Of a stretch of 64,000 nucleotides of DNA, positions 9,443 to 18,131 are shown in pieces. The notes below the pieces were generated by a model. It ran no database searches and was not told the DNA's origin. It saw only the letters and a list, made by a program, of their open reading frames with translations. The position numbers and the translations under genes were made by a program. Source of the stretch: Methylobacterium sp. Leaf104 (GTDB lineage: Bacteria; Pseudomonadota; Alphaproteobacteria; Rhizobiales; Beijerinckiaceae); the NCBI RefSeq assembly GCF_001422885.1, contig NZ_LMMZ01000001.1, positions 686,565-750,564 of the forward strand, in the 5' to 3' direction. Position 1 is the stretch's first letter. Each line of letters opens with the position of its first letter.

Positions 9443-9754
9443 TAACGGGCCCTTCATATCCAAAGGGACCCGACGGCACGGTGAACGTGCGGGAAAGGGA
9501 GCGTCGGGCCGGTTCACACGCAATCGCCCGGCGCCAAGCCCTTCGAGCCGTTTGAAGGCCCGAGCGGTTGATCGAAGGCGGAGACACGGGACGACGGGAA
9601 AACCCTCTTCAGGGTCAAGCCCTGTGCCGATGGAACCGGCACCGTCCGTTCAGCCCCCAGCCGGAGCGAACGCGAGGGGTGGCGCATAAACGAGTCGGCC
9701 GGGATTGGCAAGGCGGCCCGGGCCTCGGGAACGGCCCGACCCGCCCGCCGGAAC
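9443..9754 (-). other. rpsF leader / intergenic region
   Basis: 312 nt between the LprI-like gene and rpsF without a convincing gene. The part nearest rpsF holds a two-stem hairpin (listed separately). The distal part contains GC-rich short inverted repeats, but I recognise no specific element in it. Confidence 0.5.
9469..9508 (-). promoter_or_regulatory. Two-stem RNA hairpin just upstream of rpsF
   Basis: In the minus-strand transcript a perfect 7-bp stem (CCCGACG with CGUCGGG) stacks on a 5-bp stem (GCACG with CGUGC, loop UUCAC), leaving an 11-nt one-sided bulge on the 5' side. It ends 27 nt before the rpsF ATG. Position and shape fit an autoregulatory S6:S18 binding leader, which is known for this operon in many bacteria; I could not confirm the family's consensus bases. 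Confidence 0.5.
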
Positions 9755-10189
9755 CTATGGCGCACAGGACAGATCGCCGCCCGGGCATGTCAGCTGACGG
9801 CGCAGCTCCGTGGTCCGCGCCCGTGTCAGGCCGAGCCGGCAATCGCCGACGAGGTAGGGCGCGAGGGTGCCGTTGTTGGCGAGATCGACGGTGTCGTAGC
9901 CGGTGCGCAGATCGCATTCCCGGTCGCGGAAGGCGATCCAGGCCCGCTCGGCCGCCACCAGGTTCCGCTTCCCGTTGGTGTCGAGCCGGTCGTTCAGCGT
10001 CCGATAGACTTGGTTCAGGTCGACGTCCGCGGCCTTCAGGGCATCCGCGAGACAGAGCGTCCGATCGACCTGCGTCGGGCGCATCGTGCAGGGATGGGGC
10101 TCGCCCGCGGGGGCCGGAGCGGAACATCCGATCAGCCCCAGCGCGACGAGGCCCAGGCCCCGCGCCGCGCGTTCGAATACTCGACTCAC
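9755..10189 (-). CDS. LprI-like (DUF1311) lipoprotein
   Basis: 144 residues from a GTG start that overlaps the stop of the upstream PepSY gene (GTGA). The N-terminus has a hydrophobic stretch ending in the lipobox-like LIGC, so Cys22 would be lipidated. The mature part contains the DUF1311/LprI pattern: LNQVYRTLNDRL, then LVAAERAWIAFRDRECDL, with paired cysteines. Some family members inhibit lysozyme, but the function is otherwise unknown. The open frame continues upstream to 10279, but that part overlaps the PepSY gene and lacks a signal sequence. Confidence 0.72.
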   Translation of the reverse strand: MSRVFERAARGLGLVALGLIGCSAPAPAGEPHPCTMRPTQVDRTLCLADALKAADVDLNQVYRTLNDRLDTNGKRNLVAAERAWIAFRDRECDLRTGYDTVDLANNGTLAPYLVGDCRLGLTRARTTELRRQLTCPGGDLSCAP

Positions 10190-10449
10190 TTGTCGGGCTT
10201 CTCCGAGAGGATCGCGCCGGTTTTCGGGTCGGCATGGAACTGCATCTTCACGCCGTTCTTCACGCCCTCGCCCTCCCAATGGCCGTCATCGGCCTCGAAC
10301 TCGGTGATGCTGGTGTACCCGGCGGCCATCAGCTTCTGCTTGACCTGACCGGCCGGCATCCAGTCGGCGCCCGGCGTATCGGCCAGGGCGAGGCCGGCCG
10401 GGCCCGTGCTGAGGGCGAGCGCGAGGAGGAGCGTCGAGAATCGGTTCAT
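10186..10449 (-). CDS. PepSY-domain periplasmic protein
   Basis: 87 residues: a signal peptide (MNRFSTLLLALALSTGPAG, cleavage after ALA) followed by one PepSY-like module, VKQKLMAAGYTSITEFEADDGHWEGEG, ending with the usual DPKTGAIL strand. PepSY modules are small periplasmic domains thought to inhibit peptidases or bind ligands. An ATG three codons upstream (10458) is an alternative start. It is translationally coupled to the LprI-like gene. Confidence 0.72.
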   Translation of the reverse strand: MNRFSTLLLALALSTGPAGLALADTPGADWMPAGQVKQKLMAAGYTSITEFEADDGHWEGEGVKNGVKMQFHADPKTGAILSEKPDK

Positions 10450-10515
10450 GGGGTCCATCCGTCGGGTCGGCGTTTTCCGATCCAACGGGTCGCGAAAAAT
10501 CCGGTTCCGGGCCGG

Positions 10516-11271
10516 TCAGGCCGCGTCGCCCGCGAAGATCGCGGCGATCTCGGCCTCGCCGAGGACACGGTGCGCCCCGGGCGCCAGGTCGTCCGGCAGG
10601 CCGAGCCCGCCGACGCGGTCGCGGTGCAGGGCGGTGACGTGGTTGCCCAGCGCCGCGAACATCCGCCGGACCTGATGGTAGCGCCCCTCGTGCAGGGTCA
10701 CCACCGCGCCGGTCTCGCCCTCGGCTTCGAACTCCACCGGCAGGAGCGGCTTCTCCTCGCCCTCCAGCATCAGCGTGCCGGAGGCGAGGGCCGCGCCCTC
10801 GCTGCCCGTCAGCGGGCGGTCCAGGGTGACGCGGTAGCGCTTGGCCACGTTCGCCTTCGGGGCGATGATCCGGTGCAGCAGGGCGCCGTCGTCGGTCAGG
10901 AGCAGGAGCCCGGAGGTCTCCTTGTCGAGGCGGCCGACCGTCGAGAGGGCGGGGTCGCGCCGGCGCCAGCGCTCGGGCAGCAGGCCGTAGACGAGGGGAC
11001 CCGCCTCCTTGTGCGAGCAGGTGACGCCCAGCGGCTTGTGCAGCATCAGGGTCAGGCCGGGCGGCGGGTCGAGGGGGGCGCCGTCGACGGTCATCCGCTG
11101 CGCGAGGTCCGGCGTGACCGGGATGCGCCGGTCGGCGTCGCGCAGGGCCGCGCCGTCGAGGACCACGAGTCCGGCACGGGTGAGGAGCGCGATCTCACGG
11201 CGCGAGCCGTAGCCCATGTTGGCGAGCAGCCGGTCGAGGCGCAGCTGCGGGATCTTGGCCGGCCGCGTCAC
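10516..11271 (-). CDS. rsuA: RsuA-family 16S rRNA pseudouridine synthase
   Basis: 251 residues. The N-terminal S4-like RNA-binding domain (RLDRLLANMGYGSRREI) is followed by the catalytic core with GRLDKETSGLLLLT; Asp116 is the catalytic aspartate. GRYHQVRRMFAALGNHV is the conserved C-terminal motif. This is the RsuA branch, expected to modify uridine 516 in 16S rRNA; RluE/RluF-type specificity cannot be excluded. The GTG start overlaps the stop of the upstream methyltransferase gene (GTGA), so the two rRNA-modification genes are coupled. Confidence 0.88.
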   Translation of the reverse strand: MTRPAKIPQLRLDRLLANMGYGSRREIALLTRAGLVVLDGAALRDADRRIPVTPDLAQRMTVDGAPLDPPPGLTLMLHKPLGVTCSHKEAGPLVYGLLPERWRRRDPALSTVGRLDKETSGLLLLTDDGALLHRIIAPKANVAKRYRVTLDRPLTGSEGAALASGTLMLEGEEKPLLPVEFEAEGETGAVVTLHEGRYHQVRRMFAALGNHVTALHRDRVGGLGLPDDLAPGAHRVLGEAEIAAIFAGDAA

Positions 11272-12188
11272 CGGCGCGCCTCATAGATCTTGTAGCCGCC
11301 GGCCGAGGCCCGCAGCTCCACGCTCTTGAAGGCCGCCTTCAGGGGCGCCTCGTAGGGCAGGTGGGTGTTGGCGGTGAGCCAGAGGCTGCCCCCCGGACGC
11401 AGGGCTTCCGCCGCCCGGCCGATGAAGGCCTGGCCGAGGGCCTGATCCTCGGCCCCGCCATCGTGGAAGGGCGGGTTCATCACCACGAAGTCGAGGCGCG
11501 CGAGGCCGAGGCCGCCGGCGCGGATGTCGGCCCAGCGCAGGGTGGCGCGCGGATCGCTGACGTTGCGCGTGGCCATCTCGATGGCGCGCCGGTCGAGGTC
11601 GATCAGCGTCAGGGCCGTCACCTTCGGGGAGTTCAGGACGGCCCGGGCCAGGATGCCGAGGCCGCAGCCGAAATCGGCGCCGCTGCCGGCGAGCGGCGGC
11701 AGGTTGGCGAGGAGGAGGGCGGTGCCTGGGTCGAGGCGGTCGTAGGAGAAGATCCCGGCCTGCGTGCAGAGGGCGAGGTTGTCGATGTGGCGCGGGCCGC
11801 CCTCGTGGAGGGCGTCCTCGAGACCGGCGACCGCCTCCGGACGCATGGCGACGCAGATCCGGTGATGGCGCCGCGCCTCCTCCTGGACGGTGCAGCCGAA
11901 GCCGGTGATCTCCTTGGCGAGGCGGCTGCCGCCGCGATCCTTCGGCGCCAGCGCCGTCAGGCGCCCGCCCGGCCGCAGGGCCTTCAGCCCGAGCGCCAGC
12001 ACGTAGCGCCGCTCGATCGTCCCGGCCGGCGCCAGCACGTCGAGGCGCTCCAGGCTCGCGGGCGCCAGATCCTCGAGGCGGGCCGCCCCGGGGCTCAGGG
12101 GTGAGACTTGCGCCGCGTGCGGGGGCACCTCCACCAGTTCCAGGGGCGGCGCGCCGTAGACGGCTTCCGAGACAGGCATGGTGGACAT
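11268..12188 (-). CDS. RsmC-like class I methyltransferase
   Basis: 306 residues. The C-terminal half has the SAM-binding motif ADFGCGLGILA (171-181) and the N2-guanine signature NPPF (238-241, in DFVVMNPPFHDGG). The N-terminal half is a degenerate methyltransferase-like domain lacking NPPF, the two-domain plan of RsmC/RlmG enzymes that methylate rRNA guanine N2. The target (16S G1207 or 23S G1835) cannot be decided from sequence by eye. Coupled to the downstream rsuA-type gene. Confidence 0.8.
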   Translation of the reverse strand: MSTMPVSEAVYGAPPLELVEVPPHAAQVSPLSPGAARLEDLAPASLERLDVLAPAGTIERRYVLALGLKALRPGGRLTALAPKDRGGSRLAKEITGFGCTVQEEARRHHRICVAMRPEAVAGLEDALHEGGPRHIDNLALCTQAGIFSYDRLDPGTALLLANLPPLAGSGADFGCGLGILARAVLNSPKVTALTLIDLDRRAIEMATRNVSDPRATLRWADIRAGGLGLARLDFVVMNPPFHDGGAEDQALGQAFIGRAAEALRPGGSLWLTANTHLPYEAPLKAAFKSVELRASAGGYKIYEARR

Positions 12189-12315
12189 CGTAACGGGATC
12201 CGGCGCGACGGCGCGCGCGCCTCGACGGCTCAGGGCGTGACAGGAAATCGGGAGGCTCGGCCAGCGCGCGACAAGAATCGCCGCGGCGTCGATCTCCCTT
12301 TCTCATAGCCCATGC

Positions 12316-13314
12316 TCAGCCGCGCGGGAACTCCAGACCCATCTCCCGGTAGCGCGCCGGATCGTCCGCCCAGTTCTCGCGCACCTTGACGTGCAGGAAG
12401 AGGTGCACCGTCTGCTCGGCCGCTTCCGCGATCTCGTGGCGGGCCGCCTGGCCGATGGCCTTGATGGTCTGGCCGCCCTTGCCGAGCACGATGGAGCGCT
12501 GGCTCTCGCGCTCCACGAAGATCGTCTGCTCGATCCGCACGGAGCCGTCGGGGCGCACCTGCCACTGGTCGGTCTCGACGGTGGAGCGGTAGGGCAGCTC
12601 TTCGTGCAGGCGGTCGTAGAGCTTCTCGCGGGTGATCTCGGCGGCCAGCATCCGGATCGGCGCGTCCGAGACCTGGTCCTCCGGGTAGAGCCAGGGGCTC
12701 TTCGGCATCATGCCGGCCAGCGTCGTCTTCAGCGCCTCGATGCCGTCGCCGTTGAGCGCCGAGACCATGAAGGTGTGCTGGAACGGGATCCGCTCGTTCA
12801 GGGAGGCGGCCAGGGCCAGCAAGCGGTCGCGCGGGATCAGGTCGATCTTGTTGAGGATCAGCACCTTGGGGCGCTTCACGTCCGGCAGCTTGGCCAGGAT
12901 CGCCTCGACCTCCTCGGTCACGCCCTTGCGGGCGTCGATGAGCAGGCAGACGGCGTCGGCATCCGAGGCGCCGCTCCAGGCCGAATGCACCATCGCGCGG
13001 TCGAGGCGCCGTTTCGGCGCGAAGATCCCGGGCGTGTCGACGAGGATGATCTGCGCGGTCTCGTGCATGACGATGCCGCGCACCAGGGCGCGGGTGGTCT
13101 GCACCTTGCGCGAGACGATCGAGACCTTGGTGCCGACGAGGCTGTTCAGCAGGGTCGACTTGCCGGCATTGGGAATCCCGATCAGGGCGACGAAGCCCGC
13201 GGTGGTGTTCTCCGGCATCGTCACCGCGGGCAGCGGCTGCAGCGGCGGCGGGGCGAAGTCGTCGTCGCCGTCGAAATCGTCGTCGGGCACATCGACGTCA
13301 GGCATCTGGGGCAT
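12316..13314 (-). CDS. era: GTPase Era
   Basis: Essential GTPase that binds 16S rRNA and helps 30S maturation. With the ATG at 13314 it has 332 residues and an acidic N-terminal extension of about 38 residues (MPQMPDVDVPDDDF...). G1 is GIPNAGKST (46-54), G3 VDTPG and G4 NKID, and the C-terminal KH domain contains VLGKGGQTIKAIG. The start overlaps the end of rnc by 17 nt; an ATG at 13305 is a plausible alternative. The frame continues far upstream only as a shadow of rnc. Confidence 0.95.
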   Translation of the reverse strand: MPQMPDVDVPDDDFDGDDDFAPPPLQPLPAVTMPENTTAGFVALIGIPNAGKSTLLNSLVGTKVSIVSRKVQTTRALVRGIVMHETAQIILVDTPGIFAPKRRLDRAMVHSAWSGASDADAVCLLIDARKGVTEEVEAILAKLPDVKRPKVLILNKIDLIPRDRLLALAASLNERIPFQHTFMVSALNGDGIEALKTTLAGMMPKSPWLYPEDQVSDAPIRMLAAEITREKLYDRLHEELPYRSTVETDQWQVRPDGSVRIEQTIFVERESQRSIVLGKGGQTIKAIGQAARHEIAEAAEQTVHLFLHVKVRENWADDPARYREMGLEFPRG

Positions 13315-14101
13315 GTCCTTCGGCGACGTCCGCCGACGTCTCCTTGGTTCGTGAGGGATGGGGGCCGGTGATCTCGCGCTCCAGCACGAGGCGGGCGGCC
13401 TCCTGCTCGGCGAGACGCTTCGAGGGGCCGACGCCGATGCCGGCCTCCAACCCCTCGACGCGCACGGCGATGTGGAACACCGGCGCGTGGTCGGGCCCGG
13501 AGCGGTCGACCACGTCGTAGACCGGGATCGGCAGGGCACGGGCCATCGCCCATTCCTGCAGGGCCGACTTGGCGTCGCGGCCGCGCGGGGCCGCCGTGTC
13601 GGTGTCGGGGGTGAAGGCGGCGTTGACGATCCCCTTGGCGACCTCGTAGCCGGCATCGAGGAACACGGCGCCGAGGATCGACTCGCAGACGTCGGCGAGG
13701 ATGGTCTGGTTGCGCCGCCCGCCGCTCTGGACCTCGCCGGGGCCGAGGGCGAGGTGCGGGCCGACGTCCCAGGCGGTGGCGACGGCGGCGCAGGTCTCGC
13801 GCCGGACCAGGCCGGCCAGGCGCCGCGAGAGCTCGCCCTCGTCGGCCTGCGGGAAGGCCGCGTAGAGCAGGTCGCCGATGGCGAGGCCGAGGACGCGGTC
13901 GCCGAGGAATTCCAGGCGCTGGTAGCTGCCGAGGCGGCCGTTGCCGCCGGCCTTGCTCACGTGGGTGAGCGCCTGGGCGAGCAGCTTCGGGTCGGCGAAG
14001 GCGTGGCCGATCCGGGCCTCGAGCACCGCGAGGTCGGGCTTCGGACGGGGCGCGCGCCGCGCCCGGCTGGAGGGACGCGCCTCTTCGGTCACAATGCGCA
14101 A
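13298..14101 (-). CDS. rnc: Ribonuclease III
   Basis: 267 residues. The catalytic domain carries QRLEFLGDRVLGLAI, the RNase III signature, and the second metal-binding set in LADVCESILGAVFLDAGY. The C-terminal double-stranded RNA-binding domain starts near DAKSALQEWAMA and ends around residue 245. The 20-residue basic N-terminal extension is extra relative to E. coli. It starts 4 nt after the lepB stop; the order lepB-rnc-era is conserved across proteobacteria. Confidence 0.96.
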   Translation of the reverse strand: MRIVTEEARPSSRARRAPRPKPDLAVLEARIGHAFADPKLLAQALTHVSKAGGNGRLGSYQRLEFLGDRVLGLAIGDLLYAAFPQADEGELSRRLAGLVRRETCAAVATAWDVGPHLALGPGEVQSGGRRNQTILADVCESILGAVFLDAGYEVAKGIVNAAFTPDTDTAAPRGRDAKSALQEWAMARALPIPVYDVVDRSGPDHAPVFHIAVRVEGLEAGIGVGPSKRLAEQEAARLVLEREITGPHPSRTKETSADVAEGHAPDA

Positions 14102-14105
14102 CGTC

Positions 14106-14906
14106 CTAGTGGATGGTCGTGAACAGCCGGTTCCAGCGCACCTTCGCCGGCCAGTTCCAGATCTGCCACGCCGGCGTGCCTTCGTCGATGGAGAAGAAGA
14201 TCATCTCGGCGCGGCCGACGAAGTTCTCGAACGGCACGAAGCCGACATTGGCCAGATCGCGCGAATCCGTCGAGTTGTCGCGATTGTCGCCCATCATGAA
14301 GAAGCGGCCCTGCGGCACGGTGTAGGGCTCGGTGTTGTCCCAGTAGCCGTTGTCGCCGTCGCGCTCGATCACCCGGTGGGTGACGCCGTTGGGCAGGGTC
14401 TCGAGATACTGCTCGGCCTTGGCCTGCTCGCCGTAGGGGCCGGTGGTCTCGAAGGGCGCGATCTTCTCGCGCTTCACCGGCACGTCGTTGATGTAGAGCA
14501 GCCCGGCCTTCATCTGGACCTTGTCGCCCGGCAGGCCGATGACCCGCTTGATGTAGTCGGTGGAATTGTCCTTCGGCAGCTTGAACACCGCGATGTCGCC
14601 GCGCTTGGGCTCGGCCGCCCAGATCCGTCCATCGGCCGTGAAGGGCAGGTACTCGCTCAGGGGCAGGGAGTATTTCGAGTAGCCGTAGGAATATTTCGAG
14701 ACGAACAGGTAATCGCCGATCAGAAGCGTCGGGACGAGGGAGCCCGAGGGAATGTTGAAGGGCTGAAAGAGCAGCGTGCGCACCACGAGGGCGATCAGCA
14801 GCGCCTGTCCGCCGACCTTCAGCGTCTCCTTGATGCTCGCCCAGGTGCCGGTGTCGGCAGCCTTGAGGTCATGCTTGGTCTGCTGGTCCACGCGGGCACG
14901 TTCCAT
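14106..14906 (-). CDS. lepB: Signal peptidase I
   Basis: 266 residues from the ATG at 14906. A hydrophobic segment (residues about 32-48) precedes the catalytic serine, Ser56 in PSGSLVPTLLIGD. The general base is Lys120 in YIKRVIGLPGD, and FFMMGDNRDNSTDSR is box E. Only one clear N-terminal membrane helix is visible, as usual for alphaproteobacterial LepB. The open frame extends upstream across acpS but is a shadow there. Confidence 0.95.
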   Translation of the reverse strand: MERARVDQQTKHDLKAADTGTWASIKETLKVGGQALLIALVVRTLLFQPFNIPSGSLVPTLLIGDYLFVSKYSYGYSKYSLPLSEYLPFTADGRIWAAEPKRGDIAVFKLPKDNSTDYIKRVIGLPGDKVQMKAGLLYINDVPVKREKIAPFETTGPYGEQAKAEQYLETLPNGVTHRVIERDGDNGYWDNTEPYTVPQGRFFMMGDNRDNSTDSRDLANVGFVPFENFVGRAEMIFFSIDEGTPAWQIWNWPAKVRWNRLFTTIH

Positions 14907-15022
14907 CTGGCTGCCATCTCCGGATCGACGCTGGCACCCGGATTCCGGGCGGCTTCCGTCGTCGACGGTCGACCGGCGGCATAGACCATGCGGAAAGGCG
15001 CCGCAACGCGGGGCCTCGTCGG

Positions 15023-15436
15023 CTAAGACTCCGTCGTGCTGTCCGGCACCGCCTCGATGATCACGAACGCCTGAGCCATGGGCGGGTCGTCCGTGAGGGT
15101 GACGTGCAGCTTCGGCACGTGTCCGGCGGGCGTCATCGCCGCGAGATGTTCGGCCGCCGCCCCCGTGAGGCGGAGGGTCGGGCGGCCGCCCGGCAGGTTC
15201 ACCACCTCCATGTCGCGCCAGAACACGCCCCGGGCGATGCCGGTGCCCAGCGCCTTGGCGCAGGCCTCCTTGGCGGCGAAGCGGCGGGCGTAGGACGGCG
15301 CCCGCGCCGCGCGCGCATCGCACTTGGCGCGCTCGCCCTCGGTGAAGACCCGGTGGGTGAAGCGCTCGCCGTAGCGCTCCAGCGACTTCTCGATCCGGCG
15401 GATGTCGCAGAGGTCGGAGCCGATGCCGAGAATCAT
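15023..15436 (-). CDS. acpS: Holo-[acyl-carrier-protein] synthase
   Basis: 137 residues. Transfers 4'-phosphopantetheine from CoA to acyl carrier protein. [16 protein letters not shown] at the N-terminus (metal ligand Asp8) and [14 protein letters not shown] (Glu57) are the two AcpS signatures. Its ATG overlaps the pdxJ stop by 4 nt (ATGA). The operon order pdxJ-acpS-lepB-rnc-era is typical of Rhizobiales. Confidence 0.95.
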   Translation of the reverse strand: MILGIGSDLCDIRRIEKSLERYGERFTHRVFTEGERAKCDARAARAPSYARRFAAKEACAKALGTGIARGVFWRDMEVVNLPGGRPTLRLTGAAAEHLAAMTPAGHVPKLHVTLTDDPPMAQAFVIIEAVPDSTTES

Positions 15437-16194
15437 GCCCGGGCCGCCGCCATCGCGGCACGCATGTCGCGGATCGCCTGGGGCAGGCCGACGAAGATCG
15501 CCTCGCCGATCAGCGCGTGGCCGATGTTGAGCTCGGCGATCTCGGGCAGGGCCGCCACCGCACCGACGCTGTCGAGGGCGAGGCCGTGGCCGGCGTGGAT
15601 CTCGAGGCCGATCCCGGCCCCGTAGGCGGCCGCCCGGGCGATCCGATCGAGTTCGTGCGCCGTGCGCTCTGCGTCGCCCTCGGCCACCGCCTCGCAGTAG
15701 CTGCCGGTGTGGAGTTCGACCACCGGCGCCTCCAGGCGACGCGCCGCGTCCATCACCGCCTCGTCCGGCTCGACGAAGAGCGAGACCCGGATGCCAGCCT
15801 CCGACAGGCGGGCGATGCGGGGCCGGAGCGCATCGTGGCCCCCGACGATGTCGAGGCCGCCCTCGGTGGTGCGCTCCTCGCGCTTCTCCGGCACCAGGCA
15901 GGCCGCGTGCGGCTTCAGGCGAATCGCCAGCTCGATCATCTCGTCGGTGGCGGCCATCTCGAAATTGAGCGGCACCGTGAGGATGCGCGCCAGCGTCTCC
16001 ATGTCGGCGTCGCGGATGTGCCGGCGGTCCTCGCGCAGATGCGCCGTGATGCCGTCCGCCCCGGCCGCGACCGCCTCGCGGGCGGCCCGGATCGGATCCG
16101 GCGCGCTGCCGCCGCGGGCGTTCCGGACGGTCGCGACGTGGTCGATGTTGACGCCGAGCCGGAGGCGGCGCGGCCGGGAGGCGGGGGAGGACAT
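15433..16194 (-). CDS. pdxJ: Pyridoxine 5'-phosphate synthase
   Basis: 253 residues from [27 protein letters not shown]. Forms pyridoxine 5'-phosphate from deoxyxylulose 5-phosphate and 3-amino-2-oxopropyl phosphate. [28 protein letters not shown] and VELHTGSY are the active-site signatures, with IHAGHGL near the C-terminus. The substrate precursor DXP also feeds dxr in this window. A longer frame to 16476 exists but starts before the conserved N-terminus. Confidence 0.95.
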   Translation of the reverse strand: MSSPASRPRRLRLGVNIDHVATVRNARGGSAPDPIRAAREAVAAGADGITAHLREDRRHIRDADMETLARILTVPLNFEMAATDEMIELAIRLKPHAACLVPEKREERTTEGGLDIVGGHDALRPRIARLSEAGIRVSLFVEPDEAVMDAARRLEAPVVELHTGSYCEAVAEGDAERTAHELDRIARAAAYGAGIGLEIHAGHGLALDSVGAVAALPEIAELNIGHALIGEAIFVGLPQAIRDMRAAMAAARA

Positions 16195-16288
16195 CGAGGC
16201 GGACTCCGGACACGAACCTGCGCCCTGACGGAACGGCGCACGCGCCCCTACATAGGCGAGGCGGGGCTTCAGGGGGATACGGCGCGCG

Positions 16289-16663
16289 ATGGGATTTCTC
16301 GACGGACTGCTCGGCCACGGCAGCGACCTCACGCCCGCGGAGGTGAACGAGCAGATGGCCGGCATCCTCACCGAGGGCGAGCCGGTCCAGGTCGCCTTCC
16401 GGCTGATCCGCGACCTCATCGTCTTCACGGACCGCCGCCTGATCCTGGTGGACAAGCAGGGCATCACCGGCCGCAAGGTCTCGTACCTGACCGTGCCCTA
16501 CCGGGCGATCACCGCGTTCTCCGTGGAGACGGCGGGCAGCTTCGATCTCGATTCCGAACTCGCGATCTGGGTGTCGGGCCGGGCCGAGCCGATTCGCAAG
16601 ACCCTGAAGCGGGGCGCCAACATCCTGGGCATCCAGCAGGCGATCGCGGCGTCGATTCGCTGA
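16289..16663 (+). CDS. PH-domain (bPH) protein
   Basis: 124 residues. After a short N-terminal helix, residues 25-115 match the bacterial pleckstrin-homology family: [42 protein letters not shown] and [10 protein letters not shown]. Such proteins are cytoplasmic and of unknown function. It is transcribed divergently from pdxJ (94 nt apart) and precedes rpsB, from which it is separated by 215 nt containing a candidate promoter, so it is probably its own unit. Confidence 0.75.
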   Translation: MGFLDGLLGHGSDLTPAEVNEQMAGILTEGEPVQVAFRLIRDLIVFTDRRLILVDKQGITGRKVSYLTVPYRAITAFSVETAGSFDLDSELAIWVSGRAEPIRKTLKRGANILGIQQAIAASIR

Positions 16664-16732
16664 TGTGGGTCGGTCCCGGGGCGGACAGCGCCGGAACCGA
16701 TCAGCCGGCTTCAGGAACGTGGTCCATGAATC

Positions 16733-16761
16733 TTGCCTCGGCGGCCGGCCTCTGTTAAGGC
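16733..16761 (+). promoter_or_regulatory. Candidate promoter of rpsB-tsf
   Basis: TTGCCT (16733-16738) and TAAGGC (16756-16761) are separated by 17 nt, a plausible housekeeping promoter that would start the rpsB transcript about 110 nt before the ATG. Inferred by eye. Confidence 0.4.
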
Positions 16762-16786
16762 CCCGCCCATTCCACACGCGGAGCCG

Positions 16787-16806
16787 GCCTCATGCCTGAA
16801 TGAGGC
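16787..16806 (+). promoter_or_regulatory. Hairpin in the rpsB leader
   Basis: Perfect 7-bp stem GCCTCAT/ATGAGGC with a 6-nt loop, between the candidate promoter and rpsB. Leaders of rpsB are bound by S2 in several bacteria; whether this is such a site is not shown here. Confidence 0.4.
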
Positions 16807-16878
16807 GTTTCCGGTGGTCGTCGTCCCTCGGGCGCGATCGCTTCCTCCGCGGCGGTATCAACCGGAGAGTACAAAGAC

Positions 16879-17946
16879 ATGGCCGTTGATTTCACCATGC
16901 GTCAGCTTCTCGAGGCCGGCGCCCACTTCGGACACCAGGCCCACCGCTGGAACCCGAAGATGCAGTCCTACATCTTCGGGACGCGCAACAACATCCACAT
17001 CATCGACCTCGCCCAGACCGTGCCGGCCCTCCACCAGGCCCTGCAGGCGGTGAGCGACACCGTCGCAAAGGGCGGTCGCGTCCTGTTCGTCGGCACCAAG
17101 CGCCAGGCGGCCGACACCATCGCCGAGGCGGCCAAGCGCTCGGCCCAGTACTACGTCAACTCCCGCTGGCTCGGCGGCATGCTGACCAACTGGAAGACCA
17201 TCTCGGGCTCGATCGCGCGCCTGCGCAAGGTCGACGAGACCCTCGACGGCGGGGCCCAGGGCCTCACCAAGAAGGAGCGCCTGATGCTGGCCCGCGAGAA
17301 GGATAAGCTCGAGAAGGCGCTGGGCGGCATCAAGGACATGGGCGGCGTACCGGACCTGCTGTTCGTGATCGACACCAACAAGGAGCAGCTGGCGATCAAG
17401 GAGGCCCAGCGCCTCGGCATCCCGGTCGCGGCCATCGTCGACACCAACTGCAACCCGGACGGCATCACCTACGTCGTGCCCGCCAACGATGACGCCGGCC
17501 GCGCCATCGCCCTGTACTGTGACCTGATCGCCCGCGCCGCCATCGACGGCATCTCGCGCGGCCAGGGCTCGATGGGCGTCGATCTCGGCGCCTCCGAGGA
17601 GCCGGTCGCCGAGGAGCTGCCGGCCAACGACGACGCGGCGACCTCCGTCGAGTCGGGCTCGGTCAACCAGGCCGACGTCGCCGCCCTCGTCGAGTCCACC
17701 GAGCACTTCGAGCTGCTCTCGGCGCCCCGCGGCGCGCCCGACGACCTGTCGAAGCTCCACGGCGCCGGCCCGCAGATCGTGCAGAAGCTCAACGAGGCGG
17801 GCATCTACCACTACTGGCAGCTGGCCTCCATGAGCGCCGACGACGTCGCCAAGGTCGATGCCGACCTCAAGCTGAACGGCCGCATCGTCCGCGACGGCTG
17901 GGTCGACCAGGCCCGCGGCTTCGTCGAGGCCGCCGCCGCGGCCTGA
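16879..17946 (+). CDS. rpsB: 30S ribosomal protein S2 with C-terminal extension
   Basis: 355 residues, about 110 more than E. coli S2. The core ([54 protein letters not shown]) is canonical. Residues about 235-280 are acidic linker; residues about 285-350 form an added helical domain ([39 protein letters not shown]) resembling helix-hairpin-helix modules. Such extensions are seen in other Rhizobiales S2 proteins; their role is unknown. Confidence 0.97.
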   Translation: MAVDFTMRQLLEAGAHFGHQAHRWNPKMQSYIFGTRNNIHIIDLAQTVPALHQALQAVSDTVAKGGRVLFVGTKRQAADTIAEAAKRSAQYYVNSRWLGGMLTNWKTISGSIARLRKVDETLDGGAQGLTKKERLMLAREKDKLEKALGGIKDMGGVPDLLFVIDTNKEQLAIKEAQRLGIPVAAIVDTNCNPDGITYVVPANDDAGRAIALYCDLIARAAIDGISRGQGSMGVDLGASEEPVAEELPANDDAATSVESGSVNQADVAALVESTEHFELLSAPRGAPDDLSKLHGAGPQIVQKLNEAGIYHYWQLASMSADDVAKVDADLKLNGRIVRDGWVDQARGFVEAAAAA

Positions 17947-17955
17947 TCCTGCTTC

Positions 17956-17977
17956 GGCGGCCCGTCATCGGGCCGCC
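17956..17977 (+). terminator. Hairpin after rpsB (first of two)
   Basis: Perfect 9-bp stem GGCGGCCCG/CGGGCCGCC with a TCAT loop, 10 nt after the rpsB stop. No U-tract. Probably an attenuator or RNA-stability element between rpsB and tsf. Confidence 0.5.
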
Positions 17978-18000
17978 ATCGCCAGATCGGACATTGCTTC

Positions 18001-18036
18001 CTGAAGCCCGGCGCTTGTCCTGAGCGCCGGGCTCAG
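18001..18036 (+). terminator. Hairpin between rpsB and tsf (second)
   Basis: 11-bp perfect stem AGCCCGGCGCT/AGCGCCGGGCT with a 7-nt loop, extended by CTG/CAG after a bulged A. Followed by no U-tract. Together with the preceding hairpin it could lower tsf transcription relative to rpsB. Confidence 0.5.
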
Positions 18037-18131
18037 TCGCTTCAAAGACTTACCCCTCAAGAAACGTCGGCTCTCCGCAGGCTTCCCCGCAGGAAGGCTC
18101 GGGCTCCGACAGGACACGGAAAGGACCCGCC

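Noticed and set aside
12391-13371. 326-codon open frame antisense to era
   Set aside because: Antisense shadow; Era motifs are complete on the other strand.
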